NCBI GenBank assembly: GCA_964036155.1
Contig: OZ038422.1
Span: 85,831,201 to 85,895,200, forward strand
Source: Diploscapter coronatus
Lineage: Eukaryota; Nematoda; Chromadorea; Rhabditida; Rhabditidae
Direction: 5' to 3'
DNA length: 64,000 nucleotides
Under the pieces are notes generated by a model. The model saw only the letters and a list, made by a program, of their open reading frames with translations, ran no database searches and was not told the DNA's origin. Made by a program: the position numbers and the translations under genes. This document shows positions 39,649 to 51,100 of this stretch, one piece after another. Position 1 is the stretch's first letter. Each line of letters begins with the position of its first letter.

Positions 39649-42600
39649 CCTATAATTTCAAAGATAAAAAACGTTGCAGGATTTCAAAAATGATAGGAAA
39701 AATAAAGTGATAGCAGGAAGTTGCTGGATGATGACGATAATTTTGATGGGAAGTTTGTGGAATTGAGTATGATGATGATCAAAGTACGCGTTAGAAGACG
39801 TATATTTGATTCAAGATGAGGATACCGAGAAATTAAGTCGAGGATTCTTCACGAATATACAACTTTTTCAATCACCAAAACTCAACACACCACTGTCTAA
39901 TCGTGCAGGCAGCAAAGCAAGCAGCAGCGAAGGGAGAAGCAAGGCGAGAGGAGCGGTCACGTTGCAATTGCGCCGCATGGCTCATCTTGCAGAAAGATTG
40001 AAACGAAAACAGGTCAAATTTCGCTGTGTCAGATAATTACAGTGCATGAAATTATGGAAAATTGCACGAATTACACATGAGTTTTGGGGAAGCCATATTT
40101 GATGTTCTGGGAAATTAACGACGAATTTCGATGATTTTGTAGTAATCAACAGCATAATTATGCGGCTTGAAAAGGACAATTACTATAGGGCGGAGTGTCT
40201 TTTCCACATTATTTCTTTTAAATTTCATTCTCTTGTTTATCTCTAATTATAGAAATTCGCCATGTAGTAATTGTCTTTGAAAAGAAATTCCTGATAAGTA
40301 TGTTTCGAACATATTCATAGCAATATTAAATATTTTTGTCGTAATTCATATCCAATCTTTTTCTATCGTAGACAATGTTTATTGGAATTACGACTACCTA
40401 AAGACAAGTGTACTTTGATAAACAAACAAAATGAATACCCACATTTTCTAAAACCCTACATTTGTCATTGTTACTTTTCACTGCACGCGTACTGTCCATT
40501 ATCAATTTATTCGCCTTGAATAATTTATTAATATATAGTTAGCATGTGGTGCCCTGCTAATGGACGTCCTTTATACAGCCATTGGGAAGCTTTATTATTT
40601 TATGATTTGTTTGATTTCTTCCTTTCATTCTGCATATACAGTCTCTCTCTCTCTCTCGAACAATAATTATCGAGTAGCAACAGCCGGCAAAGTTGGGCGT
40701 GTAAATATAGTGACAAGGGCAATATAATGCTTTGCAAGCGGTGAAATATTGTGTGTAATAGTCAACGCCAGAGAAGTTCGCGTATGTTTCATTCAAAAAC
40801 GCCCTCCTCCCTGGAGTGACACAATTTTTACACGAACCTGTCCTGGGTGAAGGAGTTGGCAAATATTTTTTCCCACTATCCTCTGAAAACCTCATGACAT
40901 GGCAAAAATATATTGCATATCATAAGGTTCTCATATTTATTTTTCTAGGAGTAACATTAAGATTCGAGAACGAAAGAGAAGCTCGACGTTTTCGCCCTCT
41001 GCGTCTCTTCCTCAAAATTCTCACCGATCCCTTACAAGGTGTGTGTATGAAGTGCGAAAGCATGCGTGAAACTGGTTGAACGCCGCTTCGAAAATGCTGC
41101 TTAAAGACGCGAGAAAAAGAAAGCCGGGCTTTCACTTTTGCCTTTTTCAAAAATAAAATTCCGACATCCGAGATGCGTTTCCGTTTCTATGCTTTAGCAT
41201 TGTCGCAGAAATTTTTCACTTTCTGCGAGAAGGTTGGCAACACAAAACGTCTTCACCCATTTATGCAGTGTGGCGCGCGTTTGATGCGCCAACCCATTAT
41301 TGCATTTTTTCAAACGGTAATTCCATAGATACTTATTATTTTATGCCTTTCTATCCTTTTGTTTCTCTAAATCTCTTGTTTTCAAAGGCTATTTTTCTCT
41401 CAGTCTTCTTTCGATGTAGGGCATTTCCGTGCTATTTCCCTCCAGAAATCTTACCTTTTTCGGATCCAAAGTCACGCTGTCTCTCCCAAATCGTTTCCCT
41501 TCCAAAACACTTCTTTTAGAAGTCGTTCACTTTCATTGAAAATGAGGCTTTACCATAGCCGTTTACAAGTTTTTATTATTACGAAGACATGAGATCCTGG
41601 CTTTACGAGTGAAATGCGATTTTATTTTACGTCATACGGTAATCTTTATTTTGACTTTATGTTTATCAAATTTGGTCGTAATGACAGCGTATCATCGAAA
41701 TAACGAAGTAGTAGTTAGTCCTTCAAATCTTATAACCTATTATCAAAAGTTTATTTTTATGTTCAACATTAAATCTACGTGATTTGTATCGTTCATATAA
41801 TGGAGAAAACGGATAAAAGCAATAGCCAATGTAAAAATCGTTCTTATGCCCAAATTCTTGAAGCTTATCCAAAGTTTTCTCTATCACTCTTACGATTGCT
41901 ATCAATCACCCCCGCATCGTTATCATTTCGCATTAGCCGATTATCTAATCTCCCATATATCATGTCAAAACCTCGAAAATCCCGTTCTCCATCCCGAACT
42001 TCTCGATCGCAAAATCTTGGAAAATGAAGATTTTCTCCGGATGCGTTCGATTTTTTCCCCGATCCACGCCCCGGATTTGGAGATTCCCTGACATCAGAAC
42101 CTTAATCCCCCACATTTTTCTCTGATCTCTTTTAACTCTTGATTTCGCGATTGAAGTGCTCTCTATTTCTCCATTAAAAAGTGTCAAGGACGCAGGGGAG
42201 GAGACGGTTTTTAACAAATCCTTCTGAAGGAGTCAAGCTGCGAGACTTTTCTAATGTGGCGCCAAGCCTCTACATTTAACTTTTTCGACTAATGGGATGA
42301 TTTCAGATTGAGACGCTCTCGAAGTGAAGAAGAAGAAAAGGTTTCGGTCGATCAGTTGACTTTGGATTCCAGGATTTCGAGGAGAATTCGGAAAGGGTAA
42401 AGCTTTCAAATGTTACAGCGATAAAATGATAAGATTGAATATCTTAAATGTTTTATTTTGAGGAACCTAAGATATCAAAACACTAGAAGATTGATACAGG
42501 TAGTAAATTCATGGAACCAATCATAGCGAATGCTATATACTCATTATTATAGCCCGAAAATATGCTCAAATATCATATCAAATTGTGAAAATAGTTTCAG

Positions 42601-42744
42601 GAGGATTTTCTGCGAGGCTTATCCGAGATGAATTTAATGCTCGTCGGCTGGAACGACGCTGTGTGGCCTCCGGGTCCTGGAAAACGACCGAAACGGAAGC
42701 AGAAAGGCCTGCGAAGATATGATGATCATTTTGGGTACAGTTGG
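42601..42744 (+). CDS. vav-1: Candidate alternative upstream exon of vav-1
   Basis: A 144-base segment is bounded by a TTTCAG acceptor and a strong GTGAGT donor. Only one frame is open throughout: EDFLRGLSEMNLMLVGWN, then AVWPPGPGKRPKRKQKGLRR and DDHFGYSW. It ends in phase 0, so splicing to the exon at 45128 keeps the VAV frame and would add up to 48 residues, or 39 if translation starts at the internal ATG at 42628. The sequence resembles no domain I know. It could instead be a 5' UTR exon or belong to an unrecognised small gene. Confidence 0.4.
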
Positions 42745-42799
42745 GTGAGTAAGATATGTCTAAAGTTTTCCTTTAGCACAATACAATCAGCGTTGTGTG

Positions 42800-42926
42800 G
42801 CAAAGAACTAGCCGACGAATGTTTATAAACACTCATCACATGATAAGAAATGGGAAGGGCAAAAGCGGCTATGATATTGGATATTGCGCATGCTATACTA
42901 AATAAGGATTTACACTTTGTCGACAG
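42800..42926 (+). repeat. Family D 130-bp repeat, copy 1
   Basis: From GCAAAGAACTAGCCGACGAA to TTGTCGACAGC this matches the reverse complement of 49469-49600 almost base for base, for example TTTATAAACACTCATCACAT and GATATTGGATATTGCGCAT. The differences I can see are few, which implies recent movement or conversion. Confidence 0.85.
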
Positions 42927-45127
42927 CCTGAACATAATCATTAAGCTTCAAAGTTTCATATGATTTTATGCTACTATCATGGCATGATTGGTGCTTTTCC
43001 ATCGCCGGTTATTTTGATTCCAAAATGTTTGAAATTTATAGAAACTGATTCTGCAATGCATTATCTAAATTATCTCGCTCTCCACAAATTGCGCGAGTTT
43101 TTCTAAATATAATTTAGCGCCTGCGGCCCCAGAAACCTGATGCGCTTTATTGACGAAAAAGGACAAATTTAACGCTTCTTTGTCTCGGAAATTGAAATTC
43201 CCTCTACTAAAATTAATTTCTAATTGCGGAAATATTTATCTTAATTTATCGAAAATCAAAAATTAAAAGGAATTTTAAAATTAGTTTTCTGGTTTATTTT
43301 TATACTGAATGGTGCTGCCATATGGTTTCTTCTGTCTGAATTTTAAGAAAACATTCGATATTTTGGTTAAGTGTGAATGTGTAGTTTGCTTTACTGTTTA
43401 CTGCGTTTTGAATAGAGAACGAAATGTTGGAATTACCAAATATTTACGATTTTTACCAACTTTGTAAGGTATTTTTTATAAAACACGCTATTTTAGTTTC
43501 CCTACAAACCTACATAACTTTATATGGACGAGTCTCTTTCCCAGTGTGTTTCTCACAGATCATTTCCAAGCCATTCTTATCAGCCGCTTTATTTTTTGTT
43601 ATCATTTCATTCTTCACTTTTCTGCGCTCTTTTCCTAGGCCGTTTTTGAGAAATAATTCCGAATTCTTTTCACAGTGCACAAATTTTACGATCTCAGACA
43701 GATTTATGCAGTATTTTCTACAATTTATAGAAGAAAACTATAATATATCATTTCGTTAGTCTGAAACCAATAGTTTCTTAGCGCTACAAAGAAAATTATG
43801 CATATAAATGACAACCCCTTGACTCGCTCTTCCTTCATCATTTTCCTTTTATGAGGGGGTAATTTATTATTATACGCCATATTTGGTGGTTATTTTTGCC
43901 TGTGGGGCCTGTTTACTATTTGCATAGAGTTCTCCCTCTCTCATAGCGAGGGTGGCATAAGGACTTGTTGCTTATTCCTCTATCTTTCACTCCTTATATT
44001 TCCCATATTCTTAGCTTTTCCCTTCTAGTCTGCTTATAGATTCACTGACAATGGTCTTATGTTTTCCCTTGTTCTGCTTCTTTTGCGCCTATTTCCCTTC
44101 GCTATTTCTCTCGTTTTCGTTCCTTTCCCGCGTTCCTTCTCGCTTTTCTGTCCTCGCCTCGTCGCCCTCTCACTTACATCCTCTCTGTCTCTGCTACTCG
44201 ATCGCTTCCTCTTATCGATTGATTTCTTGTCTCTCTCGATTTGGCACACTCTCTCGCTCCACAGAGGGCAGATTTCGACCATTTCCCCATCACTATCATT
44301 TTGTCAATCACAGAACACTTTCAAGTTAATCTATCATTTTTCCACAAAAAATTTAAATTAATATTAACGTCCAGTTGCACTTTTTGAAAGGATTTCATTA
44401 TTGTCGCCTTGAAAAAGCGTTATATTTTGAACGTTCCGTACATTTTTGTATTGATCTTATTAATCATTCCCCAAAATTTATTCGTAATTTGTTTTTATTA
44501 GAAACTAGGAAGTATAGCGATTTCATAACCTTTCATATTGCTCCTTGCTTTTTCTGAAAAAGTATTCCCAGCTTTTGTGCAAGTTATTTTTACCACGAGC
44601 CAAGTAACATTTGAATTTCCAAATGTCCTCAAGTTTATTTCAGACGCTTTTCTTTTCCATATGCTTTGACAAAGATCTAGAGTTAAAGAATTTCAAAATA
44701 TTCTTTTCTCAAGCGTCCATCTGCTATTCGATACCCTTGACAATTTGCCAATGGCTAAAAATACGACCTCCTTCTCATTTTTAGTTTTTTTCTTCTAAAA
44801 TTTCCGGAATAGTCATCTTTTGATGTCTGCCGAATTTTGGAAAAATTATCTTCAATCTTATTAAAAATTTCCTCATCTTCATTTATGTTTCAGAAAATCC
44901 AGCGTATCATTGAATTCTACATGAATTTCAATTGATTTTGTGTATCTGGGGTCCCAACTTCTCAAAAATGATCTAGGTTTAACAAGCTGACTCGTTGAAT
45001 TATTGAAATTTCTAATGGACTTCTCCTGCGATTGTCGATTCACAAAACAATCATTTGAAAATAAATATCGATATTTTAATCCCATTGATAAGAAATTCCA
45101 ATTTATCAAAAAAAAAAAAGTTTTCAG

Positions 45128-48100
45128 ATGACCTCGGACTCCGAGGAGCTCTGGCGGAGCTGCGTGCGATGGCTTTTGGACTTAGGCGTCATCGACCGAA
45201 GTCATTTACCCACAAATGAGTTGAAGGTCAAGCAATTCGCCTCTATTTTAAGGTAAAATTTATTTTCAAAATATTTTTTATAATCTACTACTATTACTTT
45301 TATCTCTACATTATCTTATTCTCCTTAGTCTATTTGGAAACTGCGAAACCACGAGACACGAGACATAGGCGAAATAATGTATGGTTAGGGCAGGGTATGG
45401 GATGATAGATTTTCTTTTTCCACGCTATTTCTCAATGTATCATGGTCCCGCGGTTTCCAAGTTGGTCTCTTTTCCACGCGTTTTCTTTTGATATAACTTT
45501 TTCGTCATTCATAGAAAATGTCGACCTTCAAATGAGCTATGAAACTTCATACATTAAAGATGAACTATCATATCATCTTATGACCTATGATGATCTTTAT
45601 TCTAATATAAAATCATAGGTAAGAAAAAAGAATTGTTTTTCATTATGAAAACGACATCATATGAATGAGTGAAACATAAGATATCTGCGTTCACGTTCTA
45701 GCCTATTCTTATTGTTTCAAAGGAGCGAAAAGTTTGCGCGTAACCTGAAACTCCTCTTATCCTAGGTTCTTCAAAACTAGTAGTAGACAAACATCAAATA
45801 TTCCCAGAGCTGAAATTTTTAATTCGGAAAAAAATCTTTATAGTTATTTAGAAAGTTATTGAAGTTAAAGTTAAATCATGATGATAATTTTTGCATATTA
45901 TTTTTCGTTATCGCGACTAAAATACGCAGAAGTTAAAGAATGACATCCTTTAAGTTCTTGAACTCGTAGGATGACCAAATAGCTCTGAATCATGTATTTT
46001 ACTCTATTGTTTATGATTTCATTAGCTAACGATTTAAAGTTTATAAAATGATGACATACTGACTCATGACGTAGTGTTTATGTTTATTGTCATTTCAGAG
46101 ATGGCGTCCTTCTTTGTAAAACTGCCGAAATGTTGTGTCCCGGGTGCATTCCGACGCCACCAGAAATTCAGAAAAACACCCAACTTCTGTCTCAGGTAAA
46201 CACAGGATATTTGTGGTAACTTGGAGACCTCGAGTCATGCGAAATAGTGTGAGAAAAGAATCGTTTTCTACCATCCCTTTTACCCTATTTCTCATGGCTT
46301 CAAGGCTTGGGATTTCCAAATAGCCGATATTTGTTAATTCCACAATCTCGCAACTCGATGGAATCGTGTTCATAATTAGTGGAGGATAGAGAAATATTCT
46401 CTCACTTTTGTCTACTCTGTTCAAGGGCCTTTTGTATTCCACACTCACTTTTTAAGAAGAGAGTAGGGAAGGAAGGGAGGGAGGGAGGTAGGAGAAAAGG
46501 AAAAAGTGGGTGGGTGTGGAATACAAGGGGCTCTGCTCAAGTTGCGAGATTGAGAGACTTGCGAATTTCAAAACAAACTACCATTGACATTATGGAAATG
46601 TTTAGTTCATCAGCTCGAAAAACATCGTGTTATTCCTGAACGCCTGCCGGAACACGTTCAACATCCCCGAGGAGTTTCTATTCGAGCCGCTGGATCTGTA
46701 CCATTACAATGATTTCGTCAAGGTGCTTCAGACGCTTTCAATTCTGTCGCATACGAACTATTCCAAGTGCAGGGATATTCAGTAAGCTTTGATTCAATAA
46801 TTTCAAATTTTGTAAGATAGCTTGCCTTCAGCCATCGAACATCGAATAACTTTCCTCTATTGCATATATTCATTTTGTGTAACATGGCTAAATTTCAGAC
46901 CGTTCCCCGAAAAGGCGTTAAGTGAAGCTGCCCTTCCCTGCTGTCCACTTCGCGCAAACGTCGTTGAGGAAGAAATCTATCGGAATCTCAACGAAGAAGT
47001 CGAAGACGTGGAAGGCGTTGATCAAGCTATATATGGAGATATTAATAAAAAGTAAGAGTTTACATTTAGAAAGATAAATAAAATCTCTTTAATGTATTAA
47101 ACTACAACTATCTGACTCTCGATTATCTCTAAAGTAAATTTTCAAGATAAGGAAAGCTTTGTAGCATAAAATAATCTTATTGTGATGACCGATTGTGAGC
47201 ACTATTATTTTTATGAGATGATAAACACAATGTTCAGAGAAGCCGAGACCCACATTATCTACGAGCATCTAGTCAACCGAAGAGATAGTCAACGGAAGGA
47301 GAGAGATGTAATATATTTCCTTTAAATATTTCATTTAAAATTCGAAATTATTAAAGGAATGGTACAAATTCGTTCCGACCACAAAGAGGGAATACAGCAT
47401 CAAAGAATTGCTGGATACCGAGACGAATTACGTGGATAAAGCCCTGCAGATGATCATGAGTCGGTTATACTCCCCGTTGAGACTGCACTTGAAAGAGGAT
47501 GACCACAAAGCGATTTTCATTAATATCAGTGTAAGTAGGCTATTTTAAAACCAGAAGCCCTCAAGCCATTGCGAAATAGTCGGTACGCTGAAGAGATAGA
47601 AAAGAAAAGAAAAAGGAGAATGAGGGGCGTGGCTCATGCAAAAGGGAATTGCAAAGAGTATGCAGTATCTACCTCCTCACATGCCATAGTATTTAGGAGC
47701 TCTACGAACTTCATCAAAAATTCCATAACGATTTACGGCAATCCGTCCTTCGAACCCTTGGTCTGAACGAATCATCCAATGGTCGACCGATCTCGATGAG
47801 CAGGAATATCGGAGAAATTTTCTTAATGTAAATATTCCCCCTTAAACTTGGACGTATTTTTTAAATTTCAGGTACAAAGACAAATTCGTCGCCTATGGGC
47901 CTTATTGTACGAAGTTGGATGAATCTAGAGAGCGAATTCTGCAGCTAGAAAAATCCGATTCGAACGCCAAGGCCAGAATTCTGGTTAGAATTGAGAATTT
48001 ATATGATATGTTGATTTCGTCATTCATTTTTGCACACAAAGCTGTCAACTTAACACTATCAATTTATTTCGTACTTAATTATTTTTGTGAAACATATTTA

Positions 48101-51100
48101 AAAAAAAAAAAACAAACAAACAAACAAATTAATTAATTCAGGAATGCACCTCGGCGAACGACAACCAATTCAAACTTCAAGATCTACTATGTCTACCAAT
48201 GCAGAGGATCCTAAAATACTCGTTACTTCTGCAGGTAAAATATTTTGAAAGATTCGCTATTTTTCACGATAAAAATCAAGGAACTCCTCAAACACACTCC
48301 AATCGAATCGCCTGATCGGAAATCGTTGGATCTGGCTAAAGAAGCGATGGATGACATCAATTCCTACATTAATGAAATGAAGAGAGATCACGAGATGATG
48401 CAGTTCATCGATGAAGTCGAAAAGTCGATCTCGGATTTGACGATGGTATGAAAATATGTTTTTTTAATTATCATAAAATTTAAATTATTCTTGTCAGTCA
48501 ATAGTCCTAACATTTGAAATAACTTCTCTATTGGGGTGGATGAAATTTTTAAACGTAATTCTACAACTAATAAAATGAAAATTTATAATCTTGCCTCATT
48601 TGACTTGAAATATTTCTTTATAGTTATGCTTTAATAGCCGAATTCAATGTTTCTAATATCTTTCTAGTACTCCTTTTAAAATGCTGAAATATCATTTTCA
48701 AATTATAGGAAATTGCTATGTGATTTCAGCCAACAAATGTCAAATTGTCCGACTACGGCCGATTGAACCTGGACGGTGAGGTGAAGCTGCTCGAAACCTA
48801 CTCCTCTCATAGCGGCAAAATGAAGCAACGATACGTGTTCATATTCGATAAAGTCATCATTATTTGCCAGGCTAACAGGGTATTTCGAACTGTTCCAAAA
48901 ATTATTATAACTTTATATTTTCAGAACAACACCTACAAGTACAAAGTGAGCCATCTTGTGGAGTGTTTCTTCTTATTTTTAGATTTTTAAAACTTTTTTT
49001 TTTCAGAACGCTCATATCCTGTGTGAATTTTCAACTAGTCAAGACCCCTCGATACCCGCTGGAGGAACGATTACAAAGTATTTTTAATGCTTAAGAATTT
49101 TATAAAAGCACATTTTAGAAAGCTCTTAGCGGGAAACCACCAGCATATTCTGCATTTTCATCGAGCGAAAGCGCCGAATGAAAAGGACAGAGATCCAGTC
49201 ACCCAAATCGCGATGGCGTTCAAATCTGAACCCCAGAAACAAAAATGGATGCAGCAGTTCGAACTTTCAAAGTAGGATACTTATTATATGATATTGTAAT
49301 ATCTTGTTTGTAAAGAATAGGAGGATATAGTCTACAAGCAAGTTAGCTTAAAATTGTGTCTATACTAAGCTCTTTAATGAAATATAATTGATTTTAAATT
49401 CGAAACATTCAACACATTCGATCACCAGTGTAAGACCCTTATTTGATCCAATTATATCGTGAACAGAGCTGTCGACAGGGTGTAAATCCTTATTTAGTAT
49501 AGGATGCGCAATATCCAATATCATAGCCGCTTTTGCCCTTCCCATTTCTTATCATGTGATGAGTGTTTATAAACATTCGTCAGCGAGTTCTTCGCCGACA
49601 ACCCTAGTCCCGAAGCATATATTGTTGTTCAATTAGCTTCCCGTGAGAAATTATCCCCGCAACATTATCCAATTCAATGTGATCCATATCTTCTATTTTA
49701 ATTAGGCATATTCAATTTGCAGATCAAACGTGAACCCGATTGAAGCAGTCCGAATGTCCGGTCACAATCTTCATTATATGAGCTTCAGTCCCCACGAGCC
49801 TCTGCATTGTCATGTCTGTCATAAGTTGTTCAAAGGACTTTTCTTCCAAGGATACGAATGTTTGAGTGAGAAATTGCCTTCAATTTTATCAACACTCGTC
49901 AAAAGCTCGAAAAATCTGACCTATGAGGAGAGTTGCAATTGTTCGCTTTAAGATTGCCACAAACTCCTTCACCGACAATGCCTGACCCTCGAAAAGTGCA
50001 ACGCCAGGAAAAGCATACTCTCCAACGGTCATAGTTTCAACCGACCGAAATCATCGCCCCTCTTAAATTGTAGGTTATATTTTGAAGTTTTATATTTTCG
50101 AATGGGCATTTTTCTTTGTTGTTCGTTTTCATTCATGCATTTCTGCAGGTTGTTCTTTGAGAAAGGTTTTCCTGAAAAAGCGATGATTCATCGGGGCTAC
50201 CTCGACTTTTCGAAAGTCAAACGAGAAAAGTTCGAGAATTCGAAATTCTCTAGTCATATGCTAAGCATATGGAAAGAAACACAGGCCGGGATATCATTTA
50301 GTCAAGTAAATACTTCCTGTTGGGTTTCAAACTGACACGGTTCTTTCCTCGCAGAGAGACGTTCATGGAATTCATAAACCAAACACAGGAAAGTGAAGTC
50401 ATAGTTATAAGAATGCTATAAAATAAGCTGTTTCAAAAAAGTTAAAGAATTATCCATCGAAGCTAGAAATTAGTGATCATTCTTTGCGTATTGATATATT
50501 CATCTTTTTTTTTAATAATTTTTCAACTTATTGACCTCAAACTACCATACTTCTTTATTCCATTCCTTTAAAATATGGTTTCAAACTGAAGGATCCAATG
50601 AAAAACTCCCGTTTTCTCGAATTTCTGCCAGACCTCAACCCATAAAATGTGTTGAATGGACCGACATTTGACACACATCTGAATTGCGAGGAAACTTCGA
50701 TGAAAAAATTGCCTACTCTGCGTCATTGACGTTTCTCATAACTAAAGAGAGTCCAAAGGCTAGAGTATTTGCTCTGCATTCCTACCTTTTCCTATAGTTA
50801 AGGCTAGACCAGAGTTCAGAAAAATAGAGCCTTCAAACGCGAATGAGTCACTTCTAATTTATTGTCCGTTAGGTTCCCCATTTTCTCGTCTGCAGAGCAT
50901 TTCCTCAATTTTCCTGCTGCGGTGAGTAATTTTTGCAGCTGGGCAAATTTTCTCTGACTCTATTATTTCCCAACACTATTTCCGCATCTCATCTTTGAAA
51001 TCCAGCTAGCTTCTCTCATTCAGCGTATATTTATCAGCCTTTCTTTCTCCTCTTTTCTTCTTCTCCTCTCTATCTAGCTTTCTTTCTCTTCCTCATTTTT

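Larger units (their letters stand above)
39649..45127. promoter_or_regulatory. Divergent region between stau-1 (-) and vav-1 (+)
   Basis: This 5.5 kb region separates two divergently transcribed genes and must hold both promoters. It contains a possible upstream vav-1 exon (42601-42744), one copy of the 130 bp family D repeat (about 42800-42926), a short CT dinucleotide run at about 40640-40660, and a strongly pyrimidine-rich tract at about 43900-44360 (shared in style with 51000-51300). An ORF-like stretch at 39806-40036 ending LAERLKRKQ at a GT donor has no frame-compatible partner that I can find. The remainder is AT-rich with no visible gene. Confidence 0.5.

Noticed and set aside
39806..40036. 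Frame ending LAERLKRKQ at a GT donor
   Set aside because: Neither the exon-like segment at 42307 nor the one at 42601 or 45128 gives a continued frame with supported signals, and the frame lacks known motifs.
42307..42397. Exon-like segment (LRRSRSEEEEKVSVDQLTL) upstream of vav-1
   Set aside because: Its only open frame ends in phase 2 and runs into a stop within ten codons in the next candidate exon. At best it is 5' UTR or part of another gene.
43900..44360. Overlapping 92- and 100-codon frames on both strands
   Set aside because: They reflect a CT-rich tract (Ser/Phe/Leu on one strand, Arg/Glu/Lys on the other), not coding sequence.
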